From assembly GCA_046155225.1 (NCBI GenBank), contig JBJXED010000192.1, positions 1 to 6,983 on the forward strand: a stretch of DNA of 6,983 bases. Direction: 5' to 3'. A program made the position numbers and the translations under genes. This document shows positions 1-5,580 of the stretch, piece by piece. The notes under the pieces were generated by a model. That model saw only the letters and a list, made by a program, of their open reading frames with translations, had not been told where the DNA came from and did not search any database. The DNA comes from JAKFVA01 sp046155225. GTDB lineage: Bacteria > Pseudomonadota > Gammaproteobacteria > Burkholderiales > Burkholderiaceae_C. Each line of letters starts with the position of its first letter. The first letter of the stretch is position 1.

Positions 1-515
1 TGGGCCAGCCACTGCGTCATGCGGGTGACCTTGCCTTCGCGGTAAGAAGGTATGCCGGCAATGTCGCCCGTGATCCAGCCGTGTTCATCGACCGCCAGTT
101 CCACCGCAATCAGCTCGCCAATGCCCAAGGCGTGCGAGATCGGGCGGGTGACGAATTCGTTGGTGGCGGTGATCAAGATGAGTTGCTCACCTGCCTCGCG
201 ATGCTGCTTCAGGAGCGCTGCAGCCGCAGGCGTGATGCGCGGCAGGACTTGCTCATGCATGAACTGCATTTGCGCGGCATGGGCGGCTTGCGGGCCTTTC
301 TTGCGCGCTGCATCGGTGGTGAATCGCACGTAGGCGTGGATGTCGAGCTGACCCTGCTGGTACTCAGCGTAGAAGCTGTCGTTGCGGTGCTTGAATTCTT
401 CGGCATCGGTCCAGCCAATGCGGGTGGTGAACTCACCCCAGGCATGGTCGGAGTCAAACGGAATCAGGGTGTGGTCCAGGTCAAACAAGGCCAGTTTTTT
501 GAGGGGTGCAGTCAT
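1..515 (-). CDS. HAD-IB family hydrolase (SerB-like phosphatase), 3' end cut by window edge
   Basis: This is a haloacid dehalogenase superfamily phosphatase of subfamily IB, the group containing phosphoserine phosphatase-like enzymes. The 171 visible residues start MTAPLKKLALFDLDHTLIPF. Motif I is FDLDHT (nucleophile Asp12, acid/base Asp14), motif II is ITATN (Thr116), and the motif III lysine is probably Lys162 in REGKVTR. The motif IV aspartates and the stop lie beyond base 1; family members are usually about 220-230 residues, so roughly the last quarter is missing. The start ATG overlaps the hda stop as ATGA (512-515), which implies translational coupling. The hda 3' end supplies a weak GGAAG six bases upstream. 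The physiological substrate cannot be read from the sequence; a small phosphomonoester in the cytoplasm is the family expectation. In related genomes I recall pcnB following this gene, but that lies outside the window. Confidence 0.9.
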   Translation of the reverse strand, partial: MTAPLKKLALFDLDHTLIPFDSDHAWGEFTTRIGWTDAEEFKHRNDSFYAEYQQGQLDIHAYVRFTTDAARKKGPQAAHAAQMQFMHEQVLPRITPAAAALLKQHREAGEQLILITATNEFVTRPISHALGIGELIAVELAVDEHGWITGDIAGIPSYREGKVTRMTQWLA

Positions 516-1234
516 TTGTCTTCCAGCATGGCGCGGATCAGGGGAATCGTCAGCGCCCGTTGCGTGCGCAGCGCATAAGCGTCAAGCGCGCCGAGCAATT
601 GCATCAAACTGCCGAGGTCGCGCGAGAAGCGGGTGAGCATGAAATCCATGACCTCGTCACTTAAAAACAGACCGCGTGCGTCGCCTGCCTGGCGCAGCAC
701 AGCGCGCCGCTGCGGCTCGGTCAGTACCTCCAGCGCAAACACATGGCCCCAGCCCAGGCGGGTACGCAAGTCTTCGCGCAGCGGCAAGTCGGCTGGCGGC
801 AGTCGGCCGGCAGCCAACACGCCGACTGTCTGCGACTGCACGGGCGCTTGCATGTTCACGAACCAGTTGAATGCGGTTTGTTGCTGGGCCGGTGTGTACA
901 AATGAACATCGTCGAGCAGCACAGCGTTCCAGGCGGGGTTGAAGGCGGGCGGGTCGATCACTGTCGCATCGAGCCAGCCCACCGCATGGGCGGCATGCGG
1001 GCTTTGCGCCTGCAAGGCGTGGTAGGCGGCGCGCAGTACATGGGTTTTGCCGCTGGCTTGCTCGCCCCACAGGTAGATAGGGGCCGGGCTCTCAGCAGGA
1101 CCCAGCGTGCCCGCTCGCAACCAAGCTTGCAGGTGGGCCAGCGCGGCTTGATTGCCCGCACTGCCGGGAGCAACAAAAAAATTCGCCAGGCTGGGCGGCG
1201 ACTCCAAGCCAATGTCCAGCGCGATTTGCTTCAT
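512..1234 (-). CDS. hda: Hda, DnaA regulatory inactivator (AAA+ ATPase)
   Basis: Hda is a DnaA paralogue that binds the DNA-loaded beta sliding clamp and stimulates ATP hydrolysis by DnaA (RIDA), preventing re-initiation of replication. The protein is 240 residues, close to the usual 230-250. It opens with MKQIALDIGL, whose QIALDI resembles the clamp-binding pentapeptide found at Hda N-termini. Walker A is GEQASGKT (57-64) and Walker B is VLLDDVH (105-111). A Box VII segment LREDLRTRLGWG (152-163) carries the arginine-finger region. It lacks the DNA-binding domain IV of DnaA, as expected for Hda. It sits 16 bp downstream of the AI-2E-type permease gene and overlaps the HAD hydrolase gene by 4 bp, so the three are very likely one operon. 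No strong Shine-Dalgarno sequence is visible before its ATG. A DnaA-like protein of another kind is unlikely given the length and N-terminus. Confidence 0.95.
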   Translation of the reverse strand: MKQIALDIGLESPPSLANFFVAPGSAGNQAALAHLQAWLRAGTLGPAESPAPIYLWGEQASGKTHVLRAAYHALQAQSPHAAHAVGWLDATVIDPPAFNPAWNAVLLDDVHLYTPAQQQTAFNWFVNMQAPVQSQTVGVLAAGRLPPADLPLREDLRTRLGWGHVFALEVLTEPQRRAVLRQAGDARGLFLSDEVMDFMLTRFSRDLGSLMQLLGALDAYALRTQRALTIPLIRAMLEDK

Positions 1235-1250
1235 GCACTACGGCGCAAGT

Positions 1251-2324
1251 TCAGACACCCCGGTACAAAATGGACGCCAGATACGATGCCCGCAAACGGC
1301 GAATCGCCACCAGCAACACGGCGCTGGCCGGCAGCGCCACCAAAACTCCGACAAAGCCAAACACCTGGCCAAACGCCAGCAGGGCAAAAATCACCGCCAG
1401 TGGGTGCAGGCCGATGCGCTCGCCGACCAGCCGGGGTGTCAGGTAAAAGCTCTCGACCAATTGGCCCAGGCCATACACCACCGCCACCATGATGAGCGCC
1501 TTCAATGTGCCGAACTGGAGCAGGCCCGAGACCAATGCCAGCACCAGGCCCAAACCAAACCCAAGGTAGGGCACAAACCCCGCCAGGCCACTAAAAAGCC
1601 CGATCGGCAAGGCCAGGTCCAGGCCGAAAAGTGCCAAGCCTGTGGTGTAGAAAACCGCCAGAATCAGCATCACCAGCAATTGGCCGCGCAGGTACTGGCC
1701 CAGCACCTGATCGGCTTCGCGGATAAAGCTGAGGTAGCCCTCGCGCAGCCGCAGCGGCACCAGCTCAACCACCTGCTGCACCAGCCGCGCCCAGTCCATG
1801 AGCAAATAAAACAGCACCACGGGGATCAGCACCGCATTGCCAATGATGGCCAGTGCCACACTGCCGCCGAGTTGAATCGATGACAACACCGAACTCATGC
1901 CGTCTTCCACATTGGCGCTCAGAAACTTCAGCACAAACGCTTTGATGCTGGCCACATCGAGCGAGACTTTCAGGCCAAACTGGCCCAGCAGCGGGCTGAG
2001 CCAGTTATTGAGGCGCTCAAACAGCAGCGGGATTTGCTCGCGGATCAAGGGTATTTCCTTGATAACGATGGGCACCACCAAAAGCAGCAAGCCCAAAGCC
2101 ACGACCACGAACACCAGCTCCACCAGCAGCACCGCCAACACGCGCGGCATCCGGCCACGGCACATGGCATCGATTCGGTCCACCAGCGGCGTGAGCGCAT
2201 AGGCCAGCACGGCAGCCACCACAAACGGGGTCAGCACTGGGCCGAGCAGCCAGAGCGCAAACACCGCCAGCAGGCCGATCAGGCTCCACAGGGCGGCGCG
2301 GCGTTGGGTGAGGGTCAGGTTCAT
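1251..2324 (-). CDS. AI-2E/PerM family membrane transporter
   Basis: This is an integral inner-membrane protein of the AI-2E transporter (PerM/YdiK/TqsA) family. Members are proposed exporters of small molecules or, in some cases, Na+/H+ antiporters; the substrate here is unknown. With the start at 2324 (MNLTLTQRRA) the product is 357 residues, matching the usual ~350. Hydrophobic segments lie at about residues 12-27, 30-48, 62-86, 152-177, 213-237, 240-268, 274-296 and 309-341. The soluble stretch between segments 3 and 4 (about 87-150) is typical. Family hallmarks are GQYLRGQLLV (209-218), the Gly-rich GLAGFVPYLGFGLG (246-259) and TPRLVGERIGLHP (296-308) followed by FGFVGVLVALP (322-332). 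An in-frame ATG at 2411 would add 29 Pro-rich residues that do not look like family sequence, so I prefer 2324, although neither start has a strong Shine-Dalgarno sequence. It is the first gene of the hda operon and is divergent from purM. Confidence 0.92.
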   Translation of the reverse strand: MNLTLTQRRAALWSLIGLLAVFALWLLGPVLTPFVVAAVLAYALTPLVDRIDAMCRGRMPRVLAVLLVELVFVVVALGLLLLVVPIVIKEIPLIREQIPLLFERLNNWLSPLLGQFGLKVSLDVASIKAFVLKFLSANVEDGMSSVLSSIQLGGSVALAIIGNAVLIPVVLFYLLMDWARLVQQVVELVPLRLREGYLSFIREADQVLGQYLRGQLLVMLILAVFYTTGLALFGLDLALPIGLFSGLAGFVPYLGFGLGLVLALVSGLLQFGTLKALIMVAVVYGLGQLVESFYLTPRLVGERIGLHPLAVIFALLAFGQVFGFVGVLVALPASAVLLVAIRRLRASYLASILYRGV

Positions 2325-2410
2325 GGGCGCAAGTGGTGAGGCTGGGGGCGAGTCATGGCCTATTGGATCAAAACTCGGGCGGGGCTGAATTTTGCGGGCG
2401 GGCCAGGCCA

Positions 2411-2430
2411 TAGAATTCGTGCAAATTCTA
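2411..2430. promoter_or_regulatory. Perfect inverted repeat in the divergent purM / permease spacer
   Basis: The 20-bp site reads TAGAATTcgtgcaAATTCTA, two perfect 7-bp arms around a 6-bp spacer. Each arm contains TAGAAT, a plausible sigma70 -10 hexamer, one on each strand. The plus-strand copy would start transcription near 2423, giving purM an 18-nt leader; the minus-strand copy would serve the permease-hda operon. No convincing -35 hexamer lies at the correct distance on either strand. It could be overlapping face-to-face promoters, an operator, or both. It is the only notable structure in the 116-bp spacer 2325-2440. Confidence 0.4.
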
Positions 2431-2440
2431 GTCTGCCCAC

Positions 2441-3511
2441 ATGAACCAGCCTGCTGCCAAACCCGTCCCCGCCCCCCTTTCCTACAAAGACGCTGGCGTG
2501 GACATCGACGCCGGTGACGCGCTAGTCGAGCGCATCAAGCCGCTGGCCAGGAAGACGATGCGCGAGGGTGTGCTGGCCGGCATTGGTGGTTTTGGCGCAC
2601 TGTTTGAAGTCCCCAAGCGTTACCAAGAGCCGGTGCTGGTCAGCGGCACCGACGGCGTCGGCACCAAGCTGAAGCTGGCGTTTGAATGGCAGATGCACGA
2701 CACCGTGGGCATTGACCTGGTGGCCATGAGCGTGAACGACGTGCTGGTGCAAGGCGCCGAACCGCTGTTTTTTCTGGACTACTTTGCCTGCGGCAAGCTC
2801 GATGTGGATACGGCGGCGGCCGTGGTCGGCGGCATTGCGCAGGGCTGCGAGCTGGCCGGTTGCGCGCTGATTGGCGGCGAAACCGCCGAAATGCCAGGCA
2901 TGTACCCGGCGGGCGAATACGACCTGGCCGGTTTTTGCGTTGGCGCGGTGGAAAAATCCAAAATTCTCGATGGCCGTCACGTACAGGCAGGCGATGTGGT
3001 GCTGGGGCTGGCCTCCAGCGGCGTGCACTCCAACGGGTTTAGCCTGGTGCGCAAGGTGATTGAGCGCGGCCAAGATCAGCTGCCCGAAACACTGGACGGC
3101 CAGCCATTTCGCCAAGCGCTGATGGCGCCCACCCGGATTTATGTGAAGCCGGTGTTGGCAGCGCTGGCGGCCTTCCCGGCGAGTGCGTTGTCGGGCATCA
3201 AAGCGCTGGCGCATATCACTGGCGGCGGTTTGCTGGAGAACATCCCGCGTGTACTGCCGCAAAGCTTGGCCGCCCAGCTGCAGCTGGGCGCATGGCCTCG
3301 CAGCGAATTGTTTGCCTGGCTGCAAAGCCGTGCCGGGATTGACGACACCGAGATGAACCGCACCTTCAACAATGGCATTGGCATGGTGCTGGTGGTAGCA
3401 GCAGCTGACGCCCAAGCGGTACAGGTCAGCTTGCGCAATTCAGGCGAAGCGGTTTTTGCAATTGGCGTCATCGGTCTGCGCGGCCAAGGCGGGGCGGTCA
3501 CGCTGGACTGA
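2441..3511 (+). CDS. purM: Phosphoribosylformylglycinamidine cyclo-ligase (AIR synthase)
   Basis: PurM catalyses the ATP-dependent ring closure of FGAM to 5-aminoimidazole ribonucleotide, step five of de novo purine synthesis, in the cytosol as a homodimer. The 356-residue product is complete and near the usual ~345-350. Landmarks in order are LSYKDAGVDIDAG (13-25), GTDGVGTKLK (69-78, nucleotide/substrate loop), MSVNDVLVQGAEPLFFLDYF (96-115), LIGGETAEMPGMY (143-155), LASSGVHSNGFSLVRK (190-205), ITGGGLLENIPRVLP (259-273) and RTFNNGIGMV (307-316). The start is the only ATG just before the conserved N-terminus, but the upstream TCTGCCCAC contains no Shine-Dalgarno sequence, so translation may rely on a short unstructured leader. 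purN, the usual partner in enteric bacteria, is not downstream. The gene is divergent from the permease-hda operon and is followed by a possible terminator hairpin. Confidence 0.98.
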   Translation: MNQPAAKPVPAPLSYKDAGVDIDAGDALVERIKPLARKTMREGVLAGIGGFGALFEVPKRYQEPVLVSGTDGVGTKLKLAFEWQMHDTVGIDLVAMSVNDVLVQGAEPLFFLDYFACGKLDVDTAAAVVGGIAQGCELAGCALIGGETAEMPGMYPAGEYDLAGFCVGAVEKSKILDGRHVQAGDVVLGLASSGVHSNGFSLVRKVIERGQDQLPETLDGQPFRQALMAPTRIYVKPVLAALAAFPASALSGIKALAHITGGGLLENIPRVLPQSLAAQLQLGAWPRSELFAWLQSRAGIDDTEMNRTFNNGIGMVLVVAAADAQAVQVSLRNSGEAVFAIGVIGLRGQGGAVTLD

Positions 3512-3531
3512 AAGCCACCACGTGGCCTCCC

Positions 3532-3557
3532 CCGATGGGCCAAGCCATCGGTTTAGT
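3532..3557 (+). terminator. Possible intrinsic terminator after purM
   Basis: CCGATGG (3532-3538) and CCATCGG (3545-3551) form a perfect 7-bp stem with a 6-nt GCCAAG loop, starting 21 bases after the purM stop and followed by TTTAGT. The T run is short, so termination may be leaky or the hairpin may only protect the 3' end. A smaller 5-bp stem, GCCAC/GTGGC (3514-3526), precedes it. Confidence 0.4.
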
Positions 3558-3625
3558 AGCTACCAAAAAGCTAGCTATATCGGCAAGTACCTACTGGACA
3601 TAAGGCCAATTTGATCTCAAAATCG
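3551..3625. repeat. Probable degenerate Comamonadaceae intergenic repeat
   Basis: The spacer holds an A/T-rich patch unlike its surroundings. It contains GTAGCTAC (3556-3563), a CAAAAAG link, AGCTAGCT (3569-3576), a CTACTGGACATAAGGCCAAT stretch (3591-3610), and TTTGATCTCAAA (3610-3621), a 5-bp dyad. From memory, Rhodoferax, Polaromonas and Acidovorax genomes carry many intergenic elements of the form GTAGCT...GCTAG...GGATAA...AGGCCAATTTGATCTCAAAA, and this looks like a decayed copy. Only one copy is in the window, so repetition is not demonstrated here. It lies directly upstream of the parA-like gene and may contribute its promoter: TTGATC (3611-3616) is a weak -35 candidate, with no good -10 hexamer. 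Confidence 0.35.
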
Positions 3626-3653
3626 AGAAAAAATATCGCCTGGAGACTGTTTT

Positions 3654-4571
3654 ATGCCTGTCATTGCCGTCATCAACCGCAAGGGCGGAAGTGGCAAAAG
3701 CACCTTGGCCACCCACATCGCCGCGTGGTGTGCGCACCAGGGCCTGGCGGTGATGCTGGGTGACGCTGACCGCCAGCAATCCACCCGCACTTGGCTGCGC
3801 CTGCGCAACCCGGCTTTGCCCGGCATTTCGCCCTGGGCGGTGGACCAGAACAACTCGCTGCGCGTGCCTGCCAGCATTTCCCATGTGGTGCTGGACACGC
3901 CGGGCGGTCTGCAAGGCTTTGACCTGGCCCGGATTGTGATGTTTGCCGATGCCATCGTGATTCCCGTTTGCAACTCCGTGTTTGACCGCGACGCCGCCGC
4001 CGCTTGCCATGCCGAGCTGACCAGTTTGCCGCGGGTGGCCAGCGGGCGCTGCCGGGTGGCGGTGGTGGGTATGCGCGTCGACGCACGCACCCAGGCAGCG
4101 CAAACCCTCAAAGCCTGGTGTGATGCACTTCCGTTGCCGTTTTTAGGTGCCTTGCGCGAAACCCAAGGCTATGTGCGCAACATCGAACAGGGCCAGACCT
4201 TGTTCGATTTGCCTGCGGAGAAGAACGCGCACGACAGGCAGCAGTGGGAGCCGATTTTGCACTGGCTGGGGCCCTTGGTTCGACCTGCCGCAGCGGTACA
4301 CCCAACAGCAACGGCGCTGCAGGCGCAGCCTACACACACCGTCACCGCAGCGCCCTGCCAATCCCGCGCCACCGCGCTCATGCCGCAGCAGGAATCCTTG
4401 GTCCATGGCGGCAGGCTGGCAGCGGCAAACGCACGCGCCGTGTTGAACAGGCATGCGCCTGTGGCACCGGTATTGGTCGGCAAAGCCGCCGCTCAGCGCA
4501 CCCGCAGCATCGGCGACGGGTCACCCATTCCTGACTTTTTGCGGCAACCTTGGTTGCCCAGCAATCAGTAA
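3654..4571 (+). CDS. Orphan ParA/MinD-family ATPase with low-complexity tail
   Basis: This is a deviant-Walker ATPase of the ParA/MinD superfamily, cytosolic switch proteins that dimerise with ATP and position DNA or large cargo. The 305-residue product begins MPVIAVINRKGGSGKST. The deviant Walker A is KGGSGKS (10-16) with signature Lys10 and catalytic Lys15. The A' motif is GDADRQQS (36-43), with Arg where most ParA proteins have Pro. Walker B is VVLDTPGG (78-85). The ATPase core ends near residue 210. Residues ~211-290 are rich in Ala, Gln, Pro and Thr and probably disordered, and the chain closes with PIPDFLRQPWLPSNQ. No N-terminal helix-turn-helix domain and no MinD-type membrane helix are visible. 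GGAGA (3642-3646), 7 bp before the ATG, supports the start. No parB lies within the window, so a chromosome-partition role is unlikely and the cargo is unknown. It converges with ppk2, and the stop codons overlap by 7 bp. Confidence 0.92.
   Translation: MPVIAVINRKGGSGKSTLATHIAAWCAHQGLAVMLGDADRQQSTRTWLRLRNPALPGISPWAVDQNNSLRVPASISHVVLDTPGGLQGFDLARIVMFADAIVIPVCNSVFDRDAAAACHAELTSLPRVASGRCRVAVVGMRVDARTQAAQTLKAWCDALPLPFLGALRETQGYVRNIEQGQTLFDLPAEKNAHDRQQWEPILHWLGPLVRPAAAVHPTATALQAQPTHTVTAAPCQSRATALMPQQESLVHGGRLAAANARAVLNRHAPVAPVLVGKAAAQRTRSIGDGSPIPDFLRQPWLPSNQ
4531..4568. terminator. Hairpin spanning the overlapping 3' ends of the parA-like gene and ppk2
   Basis: GGCAACC (4543-4549) and GGTTGCC (4552-4558) form a perfect 7-bp stem across TT. 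It extends through TTGC/GCAA (4539-4542 with 4561-4564) and CTGA/TCAG (4531-4534 with 4565-4568), with small bulges, for about 15 bp in all. It lies inside both coding sequences at their final codons. Neither strand has a T run right after the stem, so it is not a classical intrinsic terminator. It could still stop or stabilise converging transcripts, since no other terminator lies between these genes. Confidence 0.35.
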
Positions 4572-5473
4572 ACCTCGGGCACCACCATATCGGCCGGTAC
4601 CGGACGGCGCGAATAGTCTTCATGCCGCTCGCGCTCGGGCAACTGCACGGTATCGTGCTCTACCTCTTGGTAGGGAATCTGCTGGAGCAAATGGTGAATG
4701 CAGTTCAGGCGGGCTTTCTTCTTGTCCACGGCTTGCACCACCCACCACGGCGCTTCAGGAATGTGAGTACGCTCGATCATGACTTCCTTGGCGCGGGTGT
4801 AGTCTTCCCAGCGGCGGCGTGACTCCAGGTCCATGGGGCTCAGTTTCCACTGCTTGAGGGGGTCGTGAATGCGGCTCAAAAAGCGCGACTCCTGCTCATC
4901 GTCCGAGATCGAAAACCAGTATTTCATGAGCTGGATATTCGAGCGCACCAACATCTTTTCAAATTCGGGCACGCTGCGAAAAAACTCCTCGTATTCGGCA
5001 TCTGAGCAAAACCCCATGACGCGCTCTACGCCAGCCCGGTTGTACCAGCTGCGGTCAAACAGCACGATTTCACCGCCCGCAGGCAGGTGCGAGATGTAGC
5101 GCTGGAAGTACCACTGGGTTTTCTCGCGGTCGTTCGGTGCCGGTAGCGCCGCCACCTTGACGACGCGGGGATTGAGCCGCTGGGTGATGCGTTTGATCAC
5201 GCCGCCTTTGCCAGCCGAATCGCGCCCCTCAAACACAATCACCACCTTGTGTTTGGTGCGCACGACCCAGTCTTGCAATTTGACGAGTTCACCTTGCAGC
5301 CGAAACAACTCCTGAAAGTACTGGCGGCGGGCTTTTTTCTCGTCGTCGCTGATGCTTTTGCCCGCCAGTTCGTCCAGGGTGCGGTCTTCGATTTCCATCT
5401 CCAGCTCTTCGTCGTAGCTGTCGATCAAATCGCGCTGGATGCGCTTGATGAATTCCTCGTCATGCAATATCAT
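4565..5473 (-). CDS. ppk2: Polyphosphate kinase 2 (PPK2 family, single domain)
   Basis: PPK2 enzymes transfer phosphate between inorganic polyphosphate and nucleotides, usually making NTPs or NDPs at the expense of polyphosphate, in the cytosol or at polyphosphate granules. The 302-residue product has one PPK2 domain. An acidic N-terminal region (about 1-45) is followed by Walker A FEGRDSAGKGG (81-91), the substrate segment LPAPNDREKTQWYFQRY (110-126), and Walker B with the catalytic Asp: VLFDRSWYNRAGVERVMGF (137-155, Asp140). A lid region follows with FSISDDEQESRF (187-198) and the conserved DPLKQWKLSPMDLES (204-218). Length and single-domain form fit class I, but base preference (ADP versus GDP, or AMP) cannot be decided. 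AGGTGA (5478-5483) four bases before the ATG supports the start. The gene lies 107 bp after the dioxygenase gene, with a PhoB-box-like repeat in the gap, and ends by overlapping the convergent parA-like gene. Confidence 0.96.
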   Translation of the reverse strand: MILHDEEFIKRIQRDLIDSYDEELEMEIEDRTLDELAGKSISDDEKKARRQYFQELFRLQGELVKLQDWVVRTKHKVVIVFEGRDSAGKGGVIKRITQRLNPRVVKVAALPAPNDREKTQWYFQRYISHLPAGGEIVLFDRSWYNRAGVERVMGFCSDAEYEEFFRSVPEFEKMLVRSNIQLMKYWFSISDDEQESRFLSRIHDPLKQWKLSPMDLESRRRWEDYTRAKEVMIERTHIPEAPWWVVQAVDKKKARLNCIHHLLQQIPYQEVEHDTVQLPERERHEDYSRRPVPADMVVPEVY

Positions 5474-5522
5474 GGCTTCACCTGGCAGTTAAGGTTGATG
5501 GCAGTCGAACACATTTGATTCT

Positions 5523-5540
5523 GCGACAACTTGGTGACAA
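5523..5540 (-). promoter_or_regulatory. PhoB-box-like direct repeat upstream of ppk2
   Basis: On the minus strand the site reads TTGTCACCAAGTTGTCGC, two TTGTC units exactly 11 bp apart, the spacing of the E. coli Pho box (CTGTCATAWAWCTGTCAY). Against the E. coli phoA Pho box as I remember it (CTGTCATAAAGTTGTCAC), 14 of 18 positions match. It ends 49 bp before the ppk2 ATG. TTGTCA (5535-5540) also works as a -35 hexamer with TCAAAT (5513-5518) as -10 at 16-bp spacing. In classical Pho promoters the -10 lies ~10 bp beyond the box, where only GTGTTC (5507-5512) is found, so the core promoter geometry is uncertain. The rest of the 5474-5580 gap holds a 12-bp GC palindrome (5553-5564). Confidence 0.5.
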
Positions 5541-5580
5541 TTTTGCTGCATTTGCGGCGCCGCACTTGTCCCGTGCTTGC

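Noticed and set aside
743..1883. Long plus-strand open frames (743-1492 and 1152-1883) opposite hda and the AI-2E-type permease
   Set aside because: The translations are low-complexity and rich in Gln, Arg and His, with no family features, while the minus strand encodes clear family proteins throughout.
2325..2411. N-terminal extension of the AI-2E-type permease to the ATG at 2411
   Set aside because: The extra 29 residues are Pro-rich and unlike the family, the length from 2324 matches the family, and the longer start would fall within the putative promoter palindrome.
2522..3415. 297-codon open frame antisense to purM
   Set aside because: It is His/Gln/Ala-rich with no recognisable motif and lies wholly opposite an unmistakable purM; this is a reading-frame shadow in GC-rich DNA.
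3611..3639. Sigma70 promoter TTGATC / TATCGC for the parA-like gene
   Set aside because: The spacing is right, but the -10 matches only three positions of the consensus, so I do not call it as a feature.
4594..4603. CCGGTACCGG palindrome near the ppk2 3' end
   Set aside because: It is a short palindrome inside well-conserved coding sequence, explained by Pro/Val/Arg codons.
5553..5564. TGCGGCGCCGCA palindrome as a terminator for the dioxygenase gene
   Set aside because: It has no loop unless the stem shrinks to 4 bp, and no T run follows on the minus strand; it may be chance in GC-rich DNA.
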